From: Promicromonospora sukumoe 327MFSha3.1
GTDB lineage: Bacteria > Actinomycetota > Actinomycetes > Actinomycetales > Cellulomonadaceae
Direction: 5' to 3'
Length of the DNA: 64,000 bases
Assembly (NCBI RefSeq): GCF_000385135.1
Contig: NZ_ARQM01000003.1
Location: 1 to 64,000, forward strand
In this document: piece after piece, positions 34,929 through 45,081 of the stretch
How the letters are laid out: every line of letters starts with the position of its first letter
How positions within the stretch are numbered: position 1 is the stretch's first letter
Notes under the pieces: generated by a model
What the model was told of the DNA's origin: nothing
Seen by the model: the letters and a program-made list of their open reading frames with translations, nothing else
Database searches by the model: none
Program-made: the position numbers and the translations under genes

Positions 34929-36275
34929 GTGCAGCGTCGCCCCAGGACCGCCCGCCCCGAACAGCGCCCCGCGCCTGCCCGACGCCACGGCGTCACGGCC
35001 ACAGCGGCAGCCGCCGCCCTCGCCCTGACCACGTGCGGCGTCCTGACCGCCTGCGCCCCCTCCACCGACGAGGCCGCCACCGAGGGCCTGGAGCGATCCG
35101 ACGCCGCCCGCGCCGTCGTGGCCGTCGCCGACGCGCCCGCCACGACGGACGCCGTCGCCGCGACCGAGGAGCTGGGCCTGCTCGCCCTGCGCGCGACGGC
35201 GGAACCGAAGGAGAACGCCCTCGTCTCCCCCGCGTCCCTGTCGTTCGCCCTGGCGCTGCTGGCCGAGGGGGCGCGCGGCGAGACCGCCACGACCTTGGAC
35301 GCGGCGCTCGGCGCCTCCGGCGAGGACCGCACGTCCGCCTACAACGCCCTGCAGGGCGAGCTGGCGAAGCACGACGGCGACCCCTCCGTCGCGCAGGACG
35401 ACGAGCTCCCCGAGCGCCCCGTGCTGCACCTGGCGAACCAGGCCGTGCTCGACGACCAGCTCGCCGTCGAGCCGGACTACCTCGACGCGCTCGCGTCCGC
35501 GTTCGACGCCGGCGTGCAGCGCACCGACCTGGGCAGCGGCGAGGGCAAGAAGGTGCTCGACTCCTGGGTGAACCACCACACCGGCGGCCTGATCGAGGAG
35601 TCGGCGATCCAGCCCGACCCGTCGCTGCGCCTGGTGCTGCAGAACGCGATCCTGCTCGCGGCGCGCTGGCAGAGCCCGTTCGAGGAGGCGTCGACCGGCG
35701 ACCAGGACTTCACCGGACCGGGCGGCACCGCCCCGACCGAGATGCTGCGCGGCGCGCACCCGTGGGCCTACGCCGAGAGCGACGGCTGGGCCGCCGTCCG
35801 CCTCCCGTACGCGGAGGCGTTCCACGCGGACGTGCTCCTGCCGCCGGACGGCACCGACCCGGCCGACGTCGACCCCGGGACGCTGACCGCTCTCACCACC
35901 GCGCTCGACGACGCCGCGCCCCAGGTCGTCGAGCTCGCCATGCCGACGCTGGAGCTCGAGCCGCCCACCCTGGACCTGGCGCCGGCGCTGGACCAGGCGG
36001 GCCTCGCCGGCCTGTACGACTCCCCCGACCTGTCGGGCATCAGCACCGCCGAGCAGCTCCGGGTGAGCCAGGTGCTGCAGCAGGCCTACCTGAACCTGGA
36101 CGAGGAGGGCACCGTCGCGGCCGCCGTCACCGAGATCGCCGCCGAGGCGACCAGCGCCATGCCCGAGGAGCCCGCCGTCCGCATGACGGTGGACCGGCCC
36201 TATCTGCTGCGGATCGCCCACACGGAGACGCACCTACCCCTGTTCCTGGCCGCGGTGCGCAGCCCGCAGCACTGA
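34929..36275 (+). CDS. Serpin-family protease inhibitor, lipoprotein
   Basis: A 448-residue secreted serpin. The N-terminal signal region is Arg-rich, then hydrophobic, ending at CGVLTAC, which reads as a lipobox. The serpin fold spans about 75-445, with NALVSPASLSFALALLAEGA, VLQNAILLAARWQSPF and a C-terminal DRPYLLRIAHTETHLPLF. The hinge before the reactive loop is EEGTVAAAVTEIA, close to the inhibitory consensus with small residues, so it is probably an active suicide inhibitor. The reactive loop (AAEATSAMPEEPAV) does not point clearly to one target protease. GGAGG precedes GTG 34929. Confidence 0.9.
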   Translation: MQRRPRTARPEQRPAPARRHGVTATAAAAALALTTCGVLTACAPSTDEAATEGLERSDAARAVVAVADAPATTDAVAATEELGLLALRATAEPKENALVSPASLSFALALLAEGARGETATTLDAALGASGEDRTSAYNALQGELAKHDGDPSVAQDDELPERPVLHLANQAVLDDQLAVEPDYLDALASAFDAGVQRTDLGSGEGKKVLDSWVNHHTGGLIEESAIQPDPSLRLVLQNAILLAARWQSPFEEASTGDQDFTGPGGTAPTEMLRGAHPWAYAESDGWAAVRLPYAEAFHADVLLPPDGTDPADVDPGTLTALTTALDDAAPQVVELAMPTLELEPPTLDLAPALDQAGLAGLYDSPDLSGISTAEQLRVSQVLQQAYLNLDEEGTVAAAVTEIAAEATSAMPEEPAVRMTVDRPYLLRIAHTETHLPLFLAAVRSPQH

Positions 36276-36350
36276 GCCGGCCGGCGGCGGCGCGGACCAT
36301 TGACCCGGGCATCCGACGCCAGTAGCGTGCGCACGCAAACGGGAGAAACC

Positions 36351-36390
36351 GCACCTCGTGCGGGGTGATCCCCTGAGCACGAGGAGGTGC
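36351..36390 (+). promoter_or_regulatory. Hairpin overlapping the ribosome binding site of the OFA transporter
   Basis: GCACCTCGTGC (36351-36361) pairs with GCACGAG(GAG)GTGC (36377-36390) with a 3-nt bulge, and GGGG/CCCC extends the stem inside. The 3' arm contains GAGGAGG, the transporter's Shine-Dalgarno sequence. Translation could be off until the stem is opened. Could also be chance in GC-rich DNA. Confidence 0.5.
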
Positions 36391-36392
36391 GC

Positions 36393-37790
36393 ATGGCGCT
36401 GTCGTTCCTCGACCGCGAGCACACGGTGGCAAAGCCCGGCTACAGCAGGTGGCTGATCCCGCCGGCCGCGCTGGCCATCCATCTGTGCATCGGCCAGGCG
36501 TACGCCACCAGCGTCTACAAGAGCGCGCTGGTCGCCCACTTCGAGTCGAGCCTCACCGCGATCGGCGTCATCTTCTCGATCGCCATCGTCATGCTCGGTC
36601 TCTCGGCCGCGGTGCTGGGCACGTGGGTGGAACGGGCCGGGCCCCGCGCCGCGATGTTCGCCTCGGCCTGCTTCTGGGCCTCCGGGTTCCTCGTCGGGGC
36701 GCTCGGCATCGCGACGTCGCAGCTGTGGCTGGTCTACGTCGGGTACGGCTTCATCGGCGGCATCGGGCTCGGCATCGGCTACATCTCGCCGGTGTCCACC
36801 CTGATCAAGTGGTTCCCCGACCGGCCGGGCCTGGCCACGGGCATGGCCATCATGGGGTTCGGCGGCGGCGCGCTCATCGCCTCGCCGCTGTCCCGCCAGC
36901 TCATGGCCGGCTACGACAGCGGCTACGACCCCACCGACCCCACCTCCGTGGCGTCGGGCAGCGCCGTCACCTCGCTCTTCGTGACCCTGGGCATCGCGTA
37001 CTTCCTGGTGATGATGCTGGGCGTGTTCACGGTGAAGGTCCCGCCGCCCGGCTGGAAGCCCGCCGGGTTCGACGCCGCCGCGGTCGCCGCCAAGCCGATG
37101 GTCTCGACCGCGAACGTCTCCGCGGCGAACGCGATCAGGACCCCGCAGTTCTGGTTCCTGTGGACCGTGCTGTTCTGCAACGTGACGGCGGGCATCGGCA
37201 TCCTGGAGCAGGCGGCGCCCATGATCCAGGACTTCTTCCGCGAGGACGGCATGTCCTCGGTCGCGCCGGCGACGGCGGCCGGGTTCGTGGCCTTCCTGTC
37301 CCTGTTCAACATGGCGGGGCGCTTCGTGTGGTCCTCGACGTCGGACTACATCGGCCGCAAGCCGACCTACGTCATGTACCTGGGCGTCGGCATGATCATG
37401 TACGTGCTGCTGGCGACGGTCGGCCACACGTCCACGGTGATCTTCGTGCTGGTCGCGGCCGTGATCCTGTCGTTCTACGGCGGCGGCTTCGCCACCGTGC
37501 CCGCCTACCTGCGCGACCTGTTCGGCACGTTCCAGGTGGGCGCGATCCACGGCCGCCTGCTCACCGCGTGGTCGGCCGCGGGCATCGCCGGGCCGCTGAT
37601 CATCAACGGCTTCCTGGACGCCCAGGGCACACCGGGCGAGCTGGTGGCGGCCGACTACCGGCCCGCGCTGTTCACCATGGTGGCCGTGCTCGCGGTCGGC
37701 TTCGTGGCCAACGCCCTGGTCCGCCCGGTCGCGGCGCGGTTCCACGAGCGGCCGGGCCAGACCGACGAGTTCGCCGAGGGAAAGGTGTGA
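36393..37790 (+). CDS. OFA-family MFS transporter (oxalate/formate antiporter-like)
   Basis: A 465-residue MFS carrier with 12 predicted helices and typical OFA segments: HLCIGQAYATSVYKSAL, GFIGGIGLGIGYISPVSTLIKWFPDRPG and RFVWSSTSDYIGRKPTY. OFA carriers exchange oxalate, formate or other small carboxylates. The gene is followed after three bases by a 48-residue single-helix protein of the MFS small-subunit type. A formate-dehydrogenase accessory gene and molybdoenzyme 2 kb downstream fit formate or oxalate as cargo. ATG 36393 has GAGGAGG six bases before it. Confidence 0.9.
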   Translation: MALSFLDREHTVAKPGYSRWLIPPAALAIHLCIGQAYATSVYKSALVAHFESSLTAIGVIFSIAIVMLGLSAAVLGTWVERAGPRAAMFASACFWASGFLVGALGIATSQLWLVYVGYGFIGGIGLGIGYISPVSTLIKWFPDRPGLATGMAIMGFGGGALIASPLSRQLMAGYDSGYDPTDPTSVASGSAVTSLFVTLGIAYFLVMMLGVFTVKVPPPGWKPAGFDAAAVAAKPMVSTANVSAANAIRTPQFWFLWTVLFCNVTAGIGILEQAAPMIQDFFREDGMSSVAPATAAGFVAFLSLFNMAGRFVWSSTSDYIGRKPTYVMYLGVGMIMYVLLATVGHTSTVIFVLVAAVILSFYGGGFATVPAYLRDLFGTFQVGAIHGRLLTAWSAAGIAGPLIINGFLDAQGTPGELVAADYRPALFTMVAVLAVGFVANALVRPVAARFHERPGQTDEFAEGKV

Positions 37791-37792
37791 CC

Positions 37793-37939
37793 ATGGCCGA
37801 GCAGACACCCGAACCGGCCCCGCAGTCGACGTCGAACCAGGTACCCCGGCTGGTCCTCACCTGGGCCGTGGTGACCGTGCCGCTGGCCTACGGCCTGTTC
37901 CAGACGGTCCGGAGCGTCATCCCGCTGTTCACGGGCTGA
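37793..37939 (+). CDS. MFS transporter small subunit
   Basis: A 48-residue protein: a hydrophilic start MAEQTPEPAPQSTSNQVPR, then one membrane helix (VLTWAVVTVPLAYGLFQTV). The position directly after an OFA-family carrier is the same as for the known 'MFS transporter small subunit' family. Probably binds the carrier in the membrane; its role is not established. Confidence 0.78.
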   Translation: MAEQTPEPAPQSTSNQVPRLVLTWAVVTVPLAYGLFQTVRSVIPLFTG

Positions 37940-37964
37940 GCCCGGCCGCCCGACGGCGACCCGC

Positions 37965-38468
37965 TCACCTCGCGCTCCCGGTCTCCAGACCGGCCCGCAC
38001 GGCGGTGAGGACACGCGCGAGACGGGCGAGGTCGCCGTCGGGCACGCCCGTGCCCCGCAGCACCTCGGCCGTCTCGCGGTCGAGCGTCGGCGACATCTCG
38101 TCCAGCACCTGCCGCCCGGCGGACGTGAGCTCGAGGAACGACGAGCGCCCGTCCTCGGGGTTGGCCTGCCGGCGCACCAGACCGTCCTGCACCTGCCGGT
38201 CGACACCCTTGCTCGCGGCACCCACCGTGATCCCGAGCCGCCGGACCACGTCGGAGACCCGGCACCGCGGGACCGCGTCGACCGCGCGCAGCAGGTCGAA
38301 CCGCCCGAGCCCGTGCGCGTGCGCGGCCCGCAACCGCGCGTCGAGCAGGGTGTAGAGGCGGACCTCGACGCGGACGAGGTCGTCGAGCAGCCCCGCGGCG
38401 TCGAACCCGTCGCCGCCGCCCCCGTTCCCCCGGGGAATAGATTCCATGGAATCTTGTTTGGCTTCCAT
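37965..38468 (-). CDS. MarR-family regulator
   Basis: A 167-residue winged-helix regulator (about 160 if ATG 38447 is used). HTH: CRVSDVVRRLGITVGAASKGVDRQVQDGLVRRQANPEDGR, with the beta-wing DGRSSFLELT. Divergent from a hydrolase. Two TTCCATGGAA palindromes overlap both candidate start codons (38437-38477), which suggests self-repression from very near the transcript start. Neither ATG has a Shine-Dalgarno sequence. Confidence 0.85.
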   Translation of the reverse strand: MEAKQDSMESIPRGNGGGGDGFDAAGLLDDLVRVEVRLYTLLDARLRAAHAHGLGRFDLLRAVDAVPRCRVSDVVRRLGITVGAASKGVDRQVQDGLVRRQANPEDGRSSFLELTSAGRQVLDEMSPTLDRETAEVLRGTGVPDGDLARLARVLTAVRAGLETGSAR

Positions 38469-38477
38469 GGAATCTAT
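38437..38477. promoter_or_regulatory. Twin palindromic operators between MarR and the hydrolase
   Basis: Two TTCCATGGAA cores (38442-38451 and 38463-38472) have centres 21 bp apart, two helical turns. The left one extends to the perfect 16-mer AGATTCCATGGAATCT. The outer flanks ATAGA/TCTAT make the whole block nearly symmetrical. Likely binding sites for two MarR dimers controlling both genes. Confidence 0.8.
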
Positions 38478-38497
38478 CTTCGCGCACCGAGGGGACC

Positions 38498-39385
38498 ATG
38501 GACCAGAACGCGCTCACCGAGCTCCGCACCTTCTACACCTCGTTCGGCCGGCTGCCGCTGCCGGACGGCACCCACGTGACCGAGACGACGCGGGGCGGCG
38601 TCCCGACGCTGGACATCACCGTGCCGCAGGCCGGCGACGACGCCCCCGTGCTGCTCTACCTGCACGGTGGCGGCTACGTGATCGGCGACGCCGGCACGGG
38701 CGTCCCGCTGGCGGCGGCACTCGCAGCCCGTGCGGGCCTGCGCGCGGTCGCACCCGACTATCGCCTCGCCCCCGAGCACCCGTTCCCGGCGGCCGTCGAC
38801 GACGGCCTGGCTGCGTACCGGGCGCTGCTGGAGCGCACCGACGCGAGCCGCGTCGTGGTCGCGGGCGACTCCGCGGGCGGTGGCCTCGCCCTCGCCACGG
38901 TCCTGACCGCTCGCGACGCGGGGCTCCCGCTGCCGGCCGCCGTCGTCACCTTCTCCGGCTGGTTCGACCTGACGCTGTCCGGCGCGAGCCTCACCGGCAA
39001 GGAGAGCGTCGACCCGATCTTCGACGCCGCGAACATCCGCGAGTACGCCGCCACGTACCTGCCCGACGGCGCCGACCCGCGCGACCCGCTCGCGAGCCCC
39101 CTGCTCGCCGACCTGCGCGGCCTGCCGCCGCTCCTGCTCCAGGTCGGCACGCACGAGGTGCTGCTCGACGACACCACCGGCCTGGCCGCGCGCGCCGCGT
39201 CGGCGGACGTCGACGTGACCCTGGAGGTCTACGCCGGCAGCGCGCACGTGTTCCAGCACCACCACGCGACGGACCCGGTGGCGGCGCACGCCATGGACTC
39301 CGCGGCGGCATTCCTGGCGCGGCACGCCGGGCACGTCCTGCCCGGACGCGACACGGCTCAGGACAGCCGGTCCGCCCGCGTGTAG
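38498..39385 (+). CDS. Alpha/beta hydrolase, HSL/acetyl-esterase family
   Basis: A 295-residue esterase. Oxyanion-hole motif YLHGGGYV, nucleophile GDSAGGG, acid in VGTHEVLLDD and catalytic His in GSAHVFQHH. The LAPEHPFPAAVDD segment marks the hormone-sensitive-lipase family. No signal peptide. GAGGGGA precedes ATG 38498. It is divergent from the MarR gene and probably induced when the regulator binds a small aromatic or ester ligand. Its 3' end overlaps the convergent fdhD by 28 bp. Confidence 0.92.
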   Translation: MDQNALTELRTFYTSFGRLPLPDGTHVTETTRGGVPTLDITVPQAGDDAPVLLYLHGGGYVIGDAGTGVPLAAALAARAGLRAVAPDYRLAPEHPFPAAVDDGLAAYRALLERTDASRVVVAGDSAGGGLALATVLTARDAGLPLPAAVVTFSGWFDLTLSGASLTGKESVDPIFDAANIREYAATYLPDGADPRDPLASPLLADLRGLPPLLLQVGTHEVLLDDTTGLAARAASADVDVTLEVYAGSAHVFQHHHATDPVAAHAMDSAAAFLARHAGHVLPGRDTAQDSRSARV

Positions 39386-40260
39386 ACGTTCATCGAGCCG
39401 CCGCGGACGAACCCCAGCAGGGTCAGGCCGCACTCCTCGGCCAGGTCCACGGCGAGGGTCGACGGCGCCGAGATCGCGGACAGCACCGGGATCCCGGCCC
39501 GCGCGGCCTTCTGCACCAGCTCGAACGACGCCCGCCCGCTGACCTGGAGCACCGTCCCGGCAGCGGGCAGGGCGCCGTCGCGCAGCGCGGCTCCCACCAC
39601 CTTGTCGACGGCGTTGTGCCGGCCCACGTCCTCGCGGACGTACAGCGGCTCGCCGTCGGCGGTGAACAGACCCGCGGCGTGCAGGCCGCCGGTACGGTCG
39701 AAGGCGCGCTGCCGCTCCCGGAGCAGGTCGGGCAGGGCGGCGATCACGTCGGTGCGGACCGTGACGGCGTCGCGCGCGACCGGCCAGCGCAGCGCGGCCC
39801 GCACCTCCACCACGGTGTCCGACCCGCACACCCCGCACGCGCTGGTCGTCGCGAACGCGCGCTGCCGCGGGGGCTCGACGCCGGGCGCGAGCGCCACCTC
39901 GACCGTGTTGTCCTCGTCGGGGCACAGCCGCATCCCCGCGATGTCCTCGCGCGCCGTGACGGCGCCCTCGGAGACCAGCCATCCGGCGACCAGGTCGAAG
40001 TCGTCGCCGGGGGTGCGCATCGTGACGGTGAGCGTGCTTCCGGTGGGCGGTGCGCCCGGCAGGACGCCGTCCGGCAGCATCCCGCCGACCGGGACGACGC
40101 TCGCCGGGACCGCGCCGAGCGGCCGCGCCCGGCCGACCAGCGCGCCGGGTCCGACGAGCCGGACCATGAGCGGTTCCTCGACGGCGAGCGTGTCGGGGCG
40201 CGCCGCGCGAGCGCCCTCCCGGACGCGCACCACGCGCCTTCGGTCGGTGACGACTCCCAT
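39358..40260 (-). CDS. fdhD: FdhD, sulfurtransferase for formate dehydrogenase
   Basis: A 300-residue protein that passes sulfur to the molybdenum cofactor of formate dehydrogenases. The sulfur-carrying cysteine pair is in SACGVCGSDT, and other family landmarks are GWLVSEGAV, REDVGRHNAVDK and SGRASFELVQKA. It is divergent from an FdhF/YdeP-type molybdoenzyme, its likely client. Overlaps the convergent hydrolase gene by 28 bp. Confidence 0.95.
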   Translation of the reverse strand: MGVVTDRRRVVRVREGARAARPDTLAVEEPLMVRLVGPGALVGRARPLGAVPASVVPVGGMLPDGVLPGAPPTGSTLTVTMRTPGDDFDLVAGWLVSEGAVTAREDIAGMRLCPDEDNTVEVALAPGVEPPRQRAFATTSACGVCGSDTVVEVRAALRWPVARDAVTVRTDVIAALPDLLRERQRAFDRTGGLHAAGLFTADGEPLYVREDVGRHNAVDKVVGAALRDGALPAAGTVLQVSGRASFELVQKAARAGIPVLSAISAPSTLAVDLAEECGLTLLGFVRGGSMNVYTRADRLS

Positions 40261-40296
40261 CCCGCCAGTCTCGCACCGCTTCCGCCCGCTGCGGCC

Positions 40297-40444
40297 ACCG
40301 ATATGTCCACCAGTACGCACGGCCGCCCCGAGGTTTTGTTCAAGCCACGACGTTGCGACGTTTCAAGCCGGTCCCTGCGGGCAGTGGTTCGTGGTCTGAA
40401 CAGAACCTCAGGAGCGAACGGTGACTCCTGACCGATATGTCCAC
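40297..40444. mobile_element. Possible MITE-like insert in the fdhD-fdhF promoter region
   Basis: ACCGATATGTCCAC occurs as a perfect 14-bp direct repeat (40297-40310, 40431-40444) flanking 120 bp. Inside is an imperfect inverted repeat with 21-bp arms (40330-40350, 40389-40409; 18 of 21 pair), centred within 1 bp of the midpoint of the direct repeats. That symmetry fits a small non-coding mobile element with a target duplication. Alternatively the direct repeats are two binding sites, one about 40 bp from each divergent gene. Confidence 0.45.
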
Positions 40445-40484
40445 AGCCTCCACAGGAGGTTGACTCCGGCGTAGGGTCAGGAGG

Positions 40485-42809
<2,325 letters not shown>

Positions 42810-42823
42810 CGCCCGGACGACGG

Positions 42824-42861
42824 CGGCCGTGGTCACCTCTCGCGAGAGGTGACCACGGCCG
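42824..42861. terminator. 38-bp perfect palindrome between convergent genes
   Basis: CGGCCGTGGTCACCTCTCG followed by its complement, with no spacer. It lies between the molybdoenzyme and symporter 3' ends and is probably a two-way terminator. Confidence 0.75.
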
Positions 42862-42901
42862 TCCTCGGGCAGCGGGCAGGCCGCAGCTCAGGGGTGGAGC
42901 G

Positions 42902-44551
42902 TCAGTGCGAGACCGCCTTCTCGGCGCCCGCGCCCGTCAGGGAGCGGACCTCCATCTCGGCGTACTTCTCCGGGTGCGACTGCTCCTTGCTCAGGTACGT
43001 GCCGACGATGCCGAGCAGGAACGCGAGCGGGATGGTCACGATGCCCGGGTTGTCGAGCGGGAACCAGTGGAAGTCGATGTCCGGGTTGCTGATCATCGAC
43101 TTGCTGAGCCCGGTGACCGGGTCGGCCGGCTTCCCCGAGACGACCGGGGAGAAGATGATCAGCACGACGGTCGAGATCAGACCGCCGTAGATGCTCCAGA
43201 GCGCGCCCGAGGTGTTGAAGCGCTTCCAGAACAGCGAGTAGATGATGGTCGGCAGGTTCGCCGCCGCCGCGACGCAGAACGCCAGCGCCACGAGGAACGC
43301 GATGTTCTGCCCGTTGGCGAAGATGCCGCCGATGATCGCGATGATGCCGATGACGACCACGGTCCAGCGGGCCACGCGGACCTCGCCGTCGGGCGACACC
43401 TGCCCCTTCTTGATGATCGAGGCGTAGATGTCGTGCGAGAAGCTCGCCGCCGCCGTGATCGTCAGGCCGGCCACCACCGCGAGGATGGTCGCGAAGGCGA
43501 CCGCCGCGATGATGCCGAGCAGGATCTCGCCGCCGAGCTCGAACGCGAGCAGCGGTGCCGCCGAGTTCTGCCCGCCCGGCGCCGCGAGGATCGCCTCCGG
43601 ACCCACCAGCGCGCCCGCGCCGTACCCGAGCACCAGGGTGAACAGGTAGAAGATGCCGATCAGCCAGATGGCCACGACCACGGACTTGCGGGCCTCCTTG
43701 GCCGACGGCACCGTGTAGAAGCGCATCAGCACGTGCGGCAGGCCCGCGGTGCCGAGCACCAGGGCGAGCGCGAGCGACAGGAAGTCGAGCTGCGAGATCG
43801 CCGAGGCCCCGTACTGCAGGCCCGGTTCGAGGATCGCCTCGCCGTTCTCGCCGGCCATGTTCACGGCCTCCTGCATGACGGCGGACAGGTTGAAGCCGAA
43901 CCGCGCGAGCACCCAGATCGTCATCGCGCCGGCGCCCAGGATGAGCAGCGTCGCCTTGATGATCTGCACCCACGTGGTGCCCTTCATGCCGCCCACCAGC
44001 ACGTACAGGATCATGAGGGCGCCCACGACGGCGATCACCAGGCCCTGGCCGCCCTTGTCCGTGATGCCGAGGAGCAGGGCGACGAGCCCGCCCGCGCCGG
44101 CCATCTGGGCCAGCAGGTAGAAGAAGACGACCGCGAGCGTGGACAGCGCCGCCGCCATGCGGATGGGGCGCTGCTTGAGCCGGAACGACAGCACGTCCGC
44201 CATCGTGAACTTGCCGGTGTTGCGCAGCAGCTCGGCGACCAGCAGCAGGGCCACGAGCCAGGCCACGAGGAAGCCGATGGAGTAGAGGAAGCCGTCGTAG
44301 CCGTTGACGGCGATGGCGCCCGCGATGCCGAGGAAGCTCGCGGCGGACAGGTAGTCGCCCGCGATCGCGGTGCCGTTCTGCGTGCCGGTGAAGTTGCGGC
44401 CGCCGGCGTAGAAGTCGGCGGCGCTCTTGTTCTGCCGCGAGACGCGGAAGACGACGATGAGCGTGACCACCACGAACGCCGCGAAGATGCCGATGTTGAT
44501 CCAGGTGTTGCCGACGTTGGTCGCCGCCGCGGCCATGACTGTCCCGTTCAC
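42902..44551 (-). CDS. actP: Cation/acetate symporter, ActP/MctC type (SSS family)
   Basis: A 549-residue sodium:solute symporter with about 13 helices. Family segments include DFYAGGRNFTGTQNGTAIAGDYLSAASFLG, GLPHVLMRFYTVPSAKEARKS and ITAAASFSHDIYASIIKKG. ActP-type carriers take up acetate, pyruvate or propionate. The GTG start overlaps the stop of the DUF485 gene (GTGA), with AGGAGG upstream. The DUF485-ActP pair is a widespread operon. Confidence 0.9.
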   Translation of the reverse strand: MNGTVMAAAATNVGNTWINIGIFAAFVVVTLIVVFRVSRQNKSAADFYAGGRNFTGTQNGTAIAGDYLSAASFLGIAGAIAVNGYDGFLYSIGFLVAWLVALLLVAELLRNTGKFTMADVLSFRLKQRPIRMAAALSTLAVVFFYLLAQMAGAGGLVALLLGITDKGGQGLVIAVVGALMILYVLVGGMKGTTWVQIIKATLLILGAGAMTIWVLARFGFNLSAVMQEAVNMAGENGEAILEPGLQYGASAISQLDFLSLALALVLGTAGLPHVLMRFYTVPSAKEARKSVVVAIWLIGIFYLFTLVLGYGAGALVGPEAILAAPGGQNSAAPLLAFELGGEILLGIIAAVAFATILAVVAGLTITAAASFSHDIYASIIKKGQVSPDGEVRVARWTVVVIGIIAIIGGIFANGQNIAFLVALAFCVAAAANLPTIIYSLFWKRFNTSGALWSIYGGLISTVVLIIFSPVVSGKPADPVTGLSKSMISNPDIDFHWFPLDNPGIVTIPLAFLLGIVGTYLSKEQSHPEKYAEMEVRSLTGAGAEKAVSH

Positions 44552-44886
44552 AGCTCGCCCTCCTCGATCTCCTCGCGCAGGGCCTGCGCCCGGGCGTCGA
44601 ACTTGTCGTTGGCCCACCGCGCGTAGAGCGTGGTGATGACGAACGTGGACACGAACTGCAGCAGCCCGAAGATCAGACCCACCGTGATGGTGCCGGCCAC
44701 CCGGATGCTCATGAACTCGTGCGCGTACGTGCTCATGAGCGCGTACAGCAAGTACCAGACGAGGAACAGCGCCGTCATCGGGAAGACGAAGTTCCGGAAG
44801 GCCTTGCGGAGGCTCTGGAACTCGTCCGATCTCTCGACGCGTTGGTAATCGGTTTCTGCAGACCCTGAAGCCTGTACGTCACTCAT
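44548..44886 (-). CDS. DUF485-family membrane protein, ActP partner
   Basis: A 112-residue protein with two membrane helices (FPMTALFLVWYLLYALM; GTITVGLIFGLLQFVSTFVI) and charged ends. This small protein is nearly always encoded directly before ActP-type symporters and is thought to assist them. First gene of the operon. Confidence 0.9.
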   Translation of the reverse strand: MSDVQASGSAETDYQRVERSDEFQSLRKAFRNFVFPMTALFLVWYLLYALMSTYAHEFMSIRVAGTITVGLIFGLLQFVSTFVITTLYARWANDKFDARAQALREEIEEGEL

Positions 44887-44957
44887 GACGCCTCCATTGG
44901 CTCATGGGGGCGCGCGCTCTGCCGCGGCCCGGTGTGCGCATCTCGCACCCGGCCCAA

Positions 44958-44973
44958 TGTGCCGTACCTCACA
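44958..44973. promoter_or_regulatory. Possible CRP/GlxR-type site
   Basis: TGTGC-N6-TCACA differs by one base from the CRP/GlxR consensus TGTGA-N6-TCACA, 72 bp upstream of the DUF485-actP start. A weaker match, TGTGC-N6-CGCAC (44933-44948), lies 25 bp away. Acetate uptake genes are GlxR targets in corynebacteria. The 195-bp region 44887-45081 shows no other clear signal. Confidence 0.5.
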
Positions 44974-45081
44974 CGTTTGGGGCAAACAGATCAGACGGCG
45001 CGTTCGGCGACTTGACCAAGTCGTTACATCCGACGCGGCTTTCACCCGCTCGCCGACGGGAACCGGCAGGTCAGCGCAACA

